NCBI GenBank assembly: GCA_012845835.1
Contig: JABAKD010000009.1
Location: 1,923,324 to 1,987,323, forward strand
DNA from: Undaria pinnatifida
Taxonomy: Eukaryota > Sar > Phaeophyceae > Laminariales > Alariaceae
Length of the DNA stretch: 64,000 bases
Direction: 5' to 3'
A program made the translations under genes and the position numbers. Within the stretch, counting starts at the first letter, position 1, and each line of letters begins with the position of its first letter. Positions 50,301 through 62,300 of this stretch are shown piece by piece. The notes under the pieces were generated by a model, which was not told the DNA's origin, made no database searches, and saw only the letters and a program-made list of their open reading frames with translations.

Positions 50301-53300
50301 TGTTTCCGGACGGGGTATTGGGAGACCACGACTCATCGGATATGTGGATATGCGCCAGGAGAATCTGCGCGACTATACTTGCAAGCGTCTCCTGTAGTTT
50401 TGGGCAAGGGCTCACTTCCAAAGTTCCATGTCAATGTGAGACCCACACCGCATCAACATCGCCAGGTCGAGCAGGGCATCACTTATCCGGATCATCGACG
50501 TCCTCATGTCCTCGTCACTGCAGGTGCACGTCACCGTCAGCTTCCTGCATGATGAGCACCACGAGACATCCACACAGTTGCCCCTGAGCTTGAGTTCCTC
50601 GAGACACCTGGTCAGTTCGTTGCCACTCATCTGCTGCACCTCCATCTCCCCCAGACAGACTCCACCTCCAGCCACACGTCCCTTGTGAGACGATCGCATG
50701 CCCCTCGTGGACTCATTTCGGGCGTATTGATAATGGTCGAACGTCATGTGACACGTCTGCACGAGCCTGATCCGACCATACTCGACCTCAGTCTCCTTCA
50801 TGCCGGCGAGTGACTCGGGCAGCAGTTTGTTCGTCAGTGTGACTGTGGGTCTCCGCAGGCGGGTCACGTCGTACGATGAGTCGATGGTAGGAGATGTCAC
50901 TCCTTTGTTGTAGACCTCCTCCCCGGCCCATGCCTCGTAGAGCTGACTGACGGTCTCCCTCTTCACTAGGGTAGTGCTGCTCATAACGAAGTTCACCGGG
51001 TCCCCGTCTCGCTCGGCACCGTGTGTGCCCAGCCGCGGCGCGATCTCTCGCGAATGCGAGGGGTGGCAAGTGTTTCGAGCCTGAGTGGTCTTATGCAACA
51101 GGCGGTTTGTCCTTGTAACTCGGAATTTACACGGTGTTTCGTTTGTATACGCTTGCTGAATAACGCGAGACGAGCGAGACGAGCGAGAAGTTGCAAAAAT
51201 ACCGCATGTCGAGGAGGAATTTAAGAAAAAACAATTGAATCATAATGGCTGCAACACCTAAATGGTTTACAAAATAGGCATCATTTCCAAACGGTACGTG
51301 ATAATGTTTGGAATTTTGCGGTGGCATACAATCGAGCGTTAGTTCCTTTGCTGTACTTTTTTACTAGTTCGTTTGGGTTTTTGCCCGGCCTTTTTATTGC
51401 TTTTGTTTCTGCTCGTTTTGCCAGCTGGAAATTCATTCTTTCAGTGTTGGTTCACCTAAAACGTGACACAAGTTACCGACGATATCCGACAACTTTGCGA
51501 CACAAATTACCGACGGCAAAACGTTTCGTGACAAAAAAACTCCCAAACCATGGAATCGTGACATTTTCATGTAACAGAATCTCGAGACAAAACCAAGCAG
51601 GTAGAGCCGTCTCTTCGGCCTTTGGCCCTGGCTTTAGCATGGCCGCTGACACTCCAGGCAGCCTCTGCTGTAAGCATGAACGAGTGCGGTTGATTCGCAG
51701 CGAACTATCCCGCTGTGCTCACTTCTATGTGGCCATTGTCCACGCCATTTCATGTCACCTCCCTTCTGTTTTGAGCTCGTCGTCGTGCCGTTGAGGTACG
51801 AGGAAACCCTTACGTACTGGGTGAGAACAGCGGTATGTACGACGAGCATGAACGCCAACTGACAACACTGGCAACACAACATCAGGTGCAGCAGCAGTAG
51901 CCGAAGGGCGAAACTTCTAGCACATACTGCAGCAACTAGTAGCAACCAGAACTACAGCAGATAGCACAAAATGCAGTACGAGTGCCGTTGGCAAGTTTGG
52001 TCGTACACGCATCACTCTGTCCAATATATAACAACCGTTTTATTTCCATATTGATGGAGGAAAAAAAATTAGATTTCCTGAAAAAAAATTACGTCGTACG
52101 AGCGGACGTTCTGATTCTGGTGTGCTGCTGCCGTGAGACCATCGAGCACACCGGATGTTTTACCCAAACAAGAGCCAACAAGAGGCAGCGCACAGGGGCC
52201 CCCAAAACAGAGACACGTGACAACCACGGCCAGCTGTCGATCGCGTAATTCACCGGTGGTCCGTGCTTCGGTGGGTGTATCTGAAGTCGTTCGTAGTACT
52301 GCTGTAGATCGTCGAAAAACCACGTGGCATCGTTCTGGTGGCAGACTCGCCAGTAGACCCCCCCAACTTTTTTTTACCTTTTCTTTTTCTTGGCCCCATG
52401 CACCCAATTCCTTTCCTTTCTCTTCTTTGTTTCTTTTGTCCAGTTGACTTGCGTCCGTTGTGCGTATGCGTAGTGATAGATACCACATGTAATATATACG
52501 TGGTAGTCTTTCTTGGGTGGCAAGCGGTATAGTCGGTTGTCCCAGGCGCGAGTAATGAGACGTATGCACCGGTATGGACCTGGCACATCGTAGATTGACT
52601 CCCGATTTCACTTTTATATGTTTCTGGTGCAGGCATGAATTGCGTCAGCTGTGATTTATGCGTGTACCACTTTGGTTTGTGTTTTTCCCCTAGGGTATTC
52701 CTCAGCTCCAGAGTGACTGGAGACTGTCCTGTGACCACGGACTTGATTATGCGAATTAATGTGAGAACGACCACAACAACAACAACAACAAAAAATATTG
52801 CCTGTTTCTTGACATTTCAGCTGCTTCCTGCAAATTTGGGTTTTCTGCCAACACGATTTTGAACTTTTTCGCGATATTTTCTTCCTTTTTGTCTAGTAAG
52901 TTGAACTTCCTCCTATTTGCCGCTAATTTGCCGCCTGTGCATTAGTTGCGGAACGGTCCAGCTTTAGCTTTTCTTTCATTCGCACCATTTGTTTTGTATT
53001 TGACGAAGCTTCATCGGCTGAGATCTGCGCTTGGCTCATCAGCTCGACACCGCCCAGCACCCCAACGCAGCGATATAGCTTACAGCAACGAAGCGCCGTG
53101 CAGTGCCCTGCGATGCCCTGCGGCTCAGCTCAGCAGCTCAGCGCAGCGCAGCGCTAGCTCAGCAGAGCGAAGCGCTATGCTTTGCCGTGCTCTGCCGTCA
53201 CGGTCGTTCGTTATTCATGATATCTAAAACTCCGCGTACGCTGATATTTAGGTATTTGGCGCTTTATTCTATACATATCGCGTCAACCATCGTAATATCA

Positions 53301-56300
53301 TACAATATATGGGGGAGGGAATGTAATCTCTATGCAAAAATCCTGTTGTGTCTCAATCAATTGTCAGCCGGCCGCCCCGGTGGTCTATTAATAGTGGTTT
53401 TACCCTCGAATACTACTAACGTTTGGTTGTCCTTGAGTTCGACACCCACCACGATGAGATTTGACTTTATTTGCAAAAATTAAAAAAAAAAACAGGGATC
53501 AACTGCTGAGGGCGCCTAGAAGCGTGGGTTGTTTCGACGCGAGTCGACGAGGGAAGAAAATGCTGGATTCTCCTCGCGGTAAAAATGAAAGCACGTGCCG
53601 AAGTGAGGAGGGAGGAGGAGGGCCCGCTATGTGACCCAAGATCTGAGTTACTACTGGGAGGGAGCGCGAGAGTGGTGCGGGGATAATACATGGGATGAAG
53701 AAAAAGAAATGTTGCAAAGGTATATTATTATTACTACCAGTAAATAATATGTCAGTCTCTAGGAAATACGCACGGCACTATCAGCAATCATCATGGTAGA
53801 GACACTGCGGATATTATGCATTGAGGGGACGCGTCCGATTTCGACAACGTGAAAGCCCCAACGAAGAAAAGTCACCAGACACACATATCCCGCCTTCCCG
53901 AGAAAAAACAGAGAAGAAGCGCTACGCCAACCTCCCGTACGAGCAAAGCCACCCCCGCACCAATCTTAGACAACGCCGCCTCAACGAGAGATCGCCCTCC
54001 TCTTCTACGTTTTCCTCCTCGCCCGCGACCACGCAGACCAATCAATGCGACAGCCTTCACGTAACAAACAAAGCAATCTTCTTCCAAACCTCGCCGGCTG
54101 ACATGTCCTCATGTTGACGTTTGGTGCAAACCGACTTTGCGTCCTGTCGACTTCGAACCTCCATTGCCACGGGGACGGCAGTGCAGTCTCTTCATTAATG
54201 CCAAGGGCTCTTTTGTTTCGCTCAGAGGCGACGCAGGTTCTCAATAATACTCTTTTCGGTATTTTTGTTTGATAGATGCCAAACTTTTACTTTACGGCGC
54301 ATTTAACATAGTTTGTTTCACCTATCCTTGCCTTCTTTGTTGTATAATATTACGTTTTTCCTTTCGTCAAAGCATGACTCTCAGAGTCCCCTGTTCGTAT
54401 TAAACTCTTGGCATTACTGTAAAGTTCAATGCATGCCAAATCGGACAGCTACACCTTAAGTTGTCGAAGCGCTCTCCTGCCCTAACCGAAGCATGGGCGC
54501 CAGCATTCGCCGGCGCCCATGCGGAGCCCTTGTTTTTAGGAAAAATTATGTGACGAATTCCGAATTCCTCGGCACAAGCCGCTAAGAATCAACGTGAACA
54601 CACACCACAAGAGCAAAAGCACAGGCTGCGCGGAGCGGCTGGCGTGAAGAATCGGCACGGACTCTGTGTACTGATGATGCCGTTGGGTAGAAATAACGGT
54701 TCAATGAGAAGACACATGTATGTGCGGTCGTGTTATCCTCTTTGTTGCGGTACCCTTTAGTGCGGTGATAACGGGTAATCGCAACTACGTGCTCATCATT
54801 CAACGAAATGCTGTACAACCCCACCATCCCGAGATAGCCCAGGGGGTCCACCTAGTGTGTATATCGTCGTCTGGCAGAGGCACTGTTACTCATTACGGAC
54901 GACGACTGAATGGAGCGCGAGGGTCCACAGAGAAAACGTGCACCCCGGTCGTAGAATGTGCAACGGGCGACAACGCATCGGCGTGTTCACGGCCAACAGC
55001 GTTGCGGGTGTTGCGTAGATTCAAATGAACAAACGCTTGGTGACGCAGGCTGGTTCACGCAAAAAAACAAACTTGTAATATTATCGCCCAGGTGAATTCC
55101 TCCAATAATATCCTGTCAAAAGTTAACATTTGGTAATATTATGACTCCCATGATCATTATTTTCAAACGGCCTCGGGCTCTCTTTAAGAACAAACTCGTA
55201 TCGACCACTGCCAGGTCTTTATACACGTATATGTTTCGACTGCATTAGTAAAATTAAAATACACTCCGGCTGTTAGATCGAAGATTTTCTCGAAACTCAT
55301 CTTTGCAAGCTGTGCATGGTACTCCGATCGCGCGAAATACTGGGTGTTCGTCCCCATTAAGGATGAAGGCCGGAACCCCCCCGTGGAACTACAGTGTAGC
55401 TTGTACCAGGGTCAACAGGGTGATGTTCGTCAGTATGTGCGCGAAAACAATAAAATCCGTTATAGGGACAACATCTGGAAGCTGTGGAAGGAAATTCATC
55501 AGTTCATCAAGTGTATCCTGTAAGTGGAATGACCGGTGAGGGGAGGGCGGACTTTCAACGGCATGAGGGCCTGAGTTTCAAACGTGGGTGCCGGGGAGGG
55601 GGGTGGGGGGGGGGCGGGCTGGGCAACTCAATCCGTGCGTGGAAACTATAAACCTTTTGAGGCAACAAATATGACGGTTGTGGAAGGAATGCATCAATTT
55701 ATCACGTATATCTTGAACGTCGTACACCAGTGAGAAGAAGGCAGAGTGTTCAAAGAGGTGGGAGGCGGGGGGGTGGGTGGGGGGGGTGGGGGGGGGGGTA
55801 AAGGGAATTTCCAACCAATTTATGTCGCATACCGTGGTAGATGTTAGGGGTTTGCTATACGCATGGTGCTAGATGCAAGCGATGGTGCGGGTGGTGGAGA
55901 AGGGGGAGGCGGTGAGGGGGGGTGGGGGGGGGGGGCTGGTGCGACGGCATGGATGGCTAGAAAAACATGAGGTGATATCAACTGCGTGGTACTTTTTGTT
56001 ACTCTGGCAAACATCATTTCTAGGTGGGGCGTTTGAACAAGAGGGAGCAGGTGTAAAAAGGGGGGGGTGGGGGGGGCGGGTACCTACGGCCTGGATGTCT
56101 AGAAAGACAATGTATAGATGATTTCTATTTTTAGGGGGGGCAGGAATTTGGTCAGGAGTATTTGTTTGTGTAGCTTATTGGGGGCAGGGTCTACTCAGGG
56201 GGGAAAGAGAAGGACTGGATGTCTTATCTGTTGTCTCGGCCTCAGTATGGGATTTTCGAAAACACAACTGGAATTTCCTCCATAAATCGGTTCGTTCGAG

Positions 56301-59300
56301 CGCCATCTTCGGGGAGCAGCTCCAACGCCCCTCTCCTTACCTTATCCGTTCCGCACCTCGACGTGAACGTTGATGGAGGCATAGCGAAACAAGCGAGGAG
56401 AACGCGAAATTTTGTATTCTTAACGGTACTCTCCAGTTACCTTTCGGGTCGTCATGTATGGAGAGGTTGATAAATATAACTTATCAACACATTGCTTCCT
56501 ATATGGGGAACAAAAAGTTATGTCCCAGCACAAAAGTTATTTGCTGAAAGAAAAGTGTCCATGCTTCCGCGGTAGGGATGATATCATAGTAGTAGTGCAT
56601 TTCATTGTTAAATTTAGGTAAGTGCGTACGTTCATGGATGGACATGGAAAGCGCACTGTATGACTAACATGAGGAAGTATCGATTACAGTTACCAGGAAA
56701 GGCCACACAGCATCGTTACGAGTGGCTGCGTCCCCGGGAATAAAGGTGGTAGTCCGGGCACATCGACGTAGTTTGTGCTGGTGCAAGTAATATAAGTATA
56801 CGATTGAGAGAACACACACTGATACGCTCTTTGAAACGCGCGGTTTTGCCCGACTTGAAGCATGGGGAAGTGGTTACCAAAAAACAGGTAATAACTTTTC
56901 GACATAAAAAACAAGGGCGAAAATCGTTGCTGTTGTTAAGGTGCGCCACGCGATAGTGGTGTAGTATGTAGTAGACGGTATCCACGGAAAGAACCAGTGG
57001 CATGCATTCGTCCCTGTATTGCATCCTTTGCTGGTTCTTTTCCCCAAAATTTATGTCTGGAGAAGTATACTCCAGAGTAGAAAACAGTATGGAAGGCGTG
57101 CTTCGTTGTTGCTGTTTCGGTTGTTTGCCGCAGTCAGCTGGATAAAAGACCGGCCGTGCTGGTACGTAACTGACAAATGGTATTGTGTTGCCTCATGCTT
57201 GACGTGCGTCTTTGCTGCTGATTGCTGGTTGACCATCTCCAGTCAGATATATTGAGCCGATCACCCCGGTGGTCTATCTAATAGTTACCATCGACTACTA
57301 CTAGGGTTGGCATTTTAGTTGGATTCCCACCGTGTTTGTGAGATTGGTAATAATTTGCAGAAGTGCAAAAATTAGATCAACTAATCGCTGAGAACGCGTA
57401 GAAACGTGGGTAGGTACAATTCTACGCCAACCGACGGGGGATTAAAATCGAGGCATGTATTATGGTACGGAAGGGGCAGGAGGGCCCGCTATGTGAACCG
57501 TGATATGAGTTATACTACGATTGATAGTAATACTGGAGGGAGGGCCAGAGTAGTGCAAAAAAACAAACGATGGGACGTGGAAAAAAATAACTGATGATAC
57601 AAAACGTAAACAGCTTTTCAGACGAGCTACAACAACTTTTAATTACAGCAGCAGCACAAAGTGGGAGTATTCTGATTCAATGTCCCCCGGTGACAAGCCG
57701 GAGCAGGCGCTTTTTGCTCTTATTTGTTGTGGGCAATATATGGCTGCTGTTATGCTGGGACATACATGGCGATTTGACCGCTCGTATGTCATGTCCCAAA
57801 TGGCTTTATCATTGACGATGTGGGTACCATCTGTATAGATTCATCCTGAAGTCGAGCGTTTTGTAAGAATAGCGGTATCACATGGCCAACTTTTGCCTTA
57901 CCCGAGTAGTACGCAAGAAAAACTGCGAAAAAATATTGGGGAGCTTATGTATTTTAGATAAGAGAATGGAATTAAGATTTTCGGAATTTTCTTTCGGTGT
58001 TTATAGACGACAAAAATATGTGATTGTAGTATTTCATGCCTATTCGACCATTATTACGCGGGTGAAATGCACACTGTTTTCGCCTCATTTCAAGCTTTTC
58101 CCGCTGTTCTTGTGCTAATGTTGTGCCAGTGTTGGTTCCATATATTATATCGTTTTGCTTTCAACAGCCCATTTTACAGTGTTTAGAATTGCATTTATAA
58201 CCGGGGGAGGCTGAATACGGGATACAACTTGCTTTAATTCGTTCATTTTTAAGGTGTTTGGTGCTGTTGTTGCTGATGAAGTGTTTCTCATCCTCATTTT
58301 GAGCCGACTTGCTCGGCACGCCAACCTGACATGTCCCGGCTTGAAATTGCTTTTTTGTGTGACCTATCAATAAAATGGCTGGTCAAATTGCGCTCGCATT
58401 GCAAAAGCTTCCTGTATTCGGAAGTATGCGGAAAAAACCGAGTCGGTCAAAATAAAAATGAGCTTATTGGGTCAAAGCCTACCAGCCACTAGCGAAAAAG
58501 CCAATGGGGTCGGCGTTAACACGCCATTGGGGGAGATATCGACCCGGGAGATCATCGTTATATTTTCCGCGTTGTTGGATTTGTATAGATTAGGAGTATT
58601 TCTAAACCGGGGATGATGCCCTCTCTCGACGTTGTGCAACGGAACTGCCCCCCATTGATTAGGAAGACTCTGTCATCCTCCTAGGGTGGGGGGTGGCTCT
58701 GTGGAGCTCGAGCCAATCAGCGATTTGGGCCTACGGATTTGGGGCTCCCACACGGTGGGGGGCGGTGACGACTGGGGAGAAATCTGTCTCATTCCCCAGT
58801 TTCCCTAACGTTAAGATACTAATAAAGTGACCTCTGGACCGAGGGTGGGATCGTATGGTGCCCGGGTGGAGCTGGATCTATAATATACAACCCCCAGCCG
58901 ATCAGAGATCGGCCGGTCTGTGGCGTTGGGTATTTCCACAGGGTGCGGGGAGATTTCAATCCTCGGTATATATGTGTGAGTTTCCTGGTTGTCAGAGGTG
59001 TGTAAGTATTTGTGGATTGATAATGATACTGGGATGGGACCCTATCGTCCCCAGGTGATGATATATTATAATGAAAATAAAAAATACACTCCAGCTTTGA
59101 GATCGAATATTTTGTCAAAACTCATCTATGCAAGCTGTGTGTGATACTGCAATCGCGCGTATTACGGGTTGTATGTCCTCATTAAAGATATAGGTCGGCG
59201 ACTCCCTTTGCAACTACAGTGTAGCTATCAGGGTCAACAGGGTGATGTTAGGCAGTCTGTGCGCGGATACTATAAAACCCGTTTCTGAGGGGGACATAAT

Positions 59301-62300
59301 CCGACAGCTGTGGAAGGAAATGCATCAGTATATCAATTGAATCCTGTAAGTCGAATATCCGGGGGGGGGAGGGCGGAGTTTTTAAGGACGTGGGATCCTG
59401 ACTTTGATGAAAAGGGGGGCGGGAGGGGGGGGAGGGGGCGGAGGGGACGGGTGGGGCGGGTCAATTTGTAGGTGGAAACTATAAATATTTCTTGTGGGGG
59501 AGAAGGGGGGAATGTGGCGGGGGGGGGCGGGGGCGGGGGGTGGAGGGCTTTCGGTCGCATAGATGTAGGAGTTTGTTATACGCGTGGTGCTAGGTCTAGG
59601 CAATGGTGTGGGTGGTGGGGAAGGAGTGAGCGATGGGGACGGGGGTGGGTGGGAATTGCAGCAGCGGCATGGACGACTCTGAAACGATAACGAGGCGATA
59701 TCCAGGGCGTGGAAGTGTTTATCACTTTGGCGGATTTCGATAGTAGGTGGGGCGTTTAAGCAAGAGAAAGCGGGAAAGAAAAGAAAAGAAAAAAAGCGAG
59801 CGGGGGGGAGGGGGGAGGGTTTTCAAGAGGTTTAGGTCACATATAATATTAAAGTCAAGGATTTGGTCGACACTGACGTTCGCAAGATTGTGTGTGATCC
59901 TCCGATCGCGCGTATTAATCATATATGTAGGGGCTCGCTGTACGCGGCGCGGTGCTCCTAGGCGATCGTGCGGGGTGTGGGGAAGGAGGGGGCGTTGGAG
60001 GGGGGAGGGGGGGGTGAATGAAAGCTAGGTCATAGATGGCTAGAATGATCTAATGACGTGATATCAATGGATTATTAGTGTTTATTACTCTGGCCGATTT
60101 CGATTGTAAGTGGGGCGTTTGAACGAACTGGGCGGGGAACAAAGGGGGGGGGGGGGGGGGGGGGATGAGTTGGAGCTACGGCATGGATGGCTAGATGGAT
60201 AATGAGATGATATCAGCTGGCTGGTAGAGTTTACTACTCTGGCAGAATTTGGTTTCAGGTGGTGCGTTTAAACAAGAGGGATCGGAGGGGGGAGGGGGGC
60301 GGGGGGGCGAGCATTTCAATATGTGCGCGGTAACTATAAACCCTCGAAGGGGACGAATCTGACGGTTGCAGCAAGAAGACACCCCTTTATATCACCCGCC
60401 TGGTAATGTATATTTTTCTAGAAGGTTTGATGTTACATGTAGTATGCAACCCAGTTCTTAGGTGTAGTAATATGTACGATCTCCGGCCAATGAGCAACCA
60501 GCGATCAAACAAAGAAGACATACCAGGTATTGTATGTTTTTAAGTTTCGTCTAAAACTTGAGCTTGAAATTCACAATTGCCAAACTCTTAGTTCAGTGCT
60601 ATCGTATACTACAAATATTCTCCATCTACCAGATAACATTAAATAGTAGCATTACATAATAAGGTTTAGGGGAATTGAATGACGACGGCAGCGACAGCGT
60701 GTTTCACGTCAACAACACCTTCAGCAAGTCTTTCCACGATCGGACTAAACACACAGACGGTCGGTCCGAGAGTCTCGAATCTAGATAATATCAAGCATGG
60801 TGTAGCAGACGCTTGACCCGCGCGAGCCTATCAGTGGCTACGTAGAGAACATACAGCATACATGGCCACCTCCTTGCAGGCCCTGGATGCTTCGTTGAGT
60901 CAAACCATCAAGAAACGAACTCGGAACGTCTCTTTTTGGTCAGACTAGATGGTCACAGTGTGGGCTCGGAATTGTCTGATCGGATTATTGTGATGGAACT
61001 CGGAATCGGATTGACTCAGGGACCGGCCGAAGTAGGTAGTCAAATGTTTGTCTTTATCGACATCTGGGCATTGGTTTACCTTTTACACGCGTATATTGTG
61101 TGTTGCGTAGAAACGGCTTTAAATATCTGTCGGGTATTGAATTGAACAAGTCGAAGTGCTGCACTGGCCTACCCGGAGCATGGGTGCCGGCGTCGGCGAA
61201 CGCCGGCACCCACACGGAGCCGTTGTAGTCTTGAATAGTATTCACGATTTTGCATTGCCAGGAGGAGACAAAAACTTCGCCTCATTTTGCCCAAACCTGT
61301 TTGAGGGATGCCTGAAGGAAAGTTCGAGCAAACCATCTAAGATCTGACTAGACCGCTTGCACGACGAAGCTGAATCCAGCCAAAAAACTGGATTCTACAC
61401 TATTATTATTAAAATCAAGGCATTTGGAGAAAATAACGTATCTTACTCGCTTTAATGCACACAAGTCCAAATGTCAACCCTGTTTTTGAGAGATAGACAT
61501 TAAAAATATCCACACGTTTTTTACTTGCCCATTCCGAAGCCTGACCTCCCGAAGGTTTTACTTCGTTTTTTTCGCCGAAAACGGTTGGTCTAAGAACGGT
61601 CACAGTTTCCAAGTAATCTTACCTGACAAAAAACAAAAAATGAGGTGATCTTGGCAATGGTAGGTAAAAGACGGGTGAAAACAAAAACACGGCCTGACTC
61701 AAAAATACAACGTGAACATTCGTCTGGGAACAATTTTAGTTTTGTTTAGCGTTGACCAGCCTGTAAGCGTATCATAGAATACTGTGTGTCACCCACGAAG
61801 TGTCTTCTATTTAAGGGCTCGCGAAAAAGGTGTACATGTACATGATACATACTATGGCAAAGGTGCACTGTTTTTCCTCTAAGGCTTCCGGCATGAGGAC
61901 AGTTAAACCCCGCCCAAAACCTAACTTTGATCATTTCAAATTTTCAACCTTATGGACTATCTCGTGGCCTACACAAAGCAAAAAACAAACCTGGTACTAC
62001 CAAACAAGACTGAGTTTCCGAAACAAATATGTTAACGAGCCCCGGCTCCATGAACTTGTTACAGCCAATTCGAGGCAGCTGTACCCGTAGCTTACGTTGA
62101 TTATTGTCAAATGTACAACGCGCTTAAATTTCGCAGCAGAACTCGATTGAAATGCCAAAACTTGGAACTCTTGCCGACGAGTTCTCACCGGCAACATTCC
62201 GATAGAAGCGCGAATGCCGAATAAAGCTCTGCCCCTCGCCGCTGATATATAGGGCGCCCCCACGTGAGGCGTTATTGCTCTCAAAGTAACACAACTCGAG

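Larger units (their letters stand above)
48274..62188 (-). other. Intron of the membrane-protein gene (13.9 kb)
   Basis: It runs from donor GTGAGA at 62188 to acceptor GTCCAG at 48274. The flanking exons complete one Pmp repeat and one Glu codon. It contains the RNA-polymerase-like cluster, SINEs, hairpin elements and G-rich repeat blocks. Confidence 0.72.

Noticed and set aside
49927-50421. Minus-strand 164-codon frame opposite the unknown plus gene
   Set aside because: Ser/Thr-rich shadow; the plus frame has the more natural composition and a consistent start and end relative to its neighbours.
3000-60000. CRISPR array suggested by repeated modules
   Set aside because: Repeats are long, irregular, of mixed orientation and in a eukaryotic context; there are no uniform spacers or cas genes.
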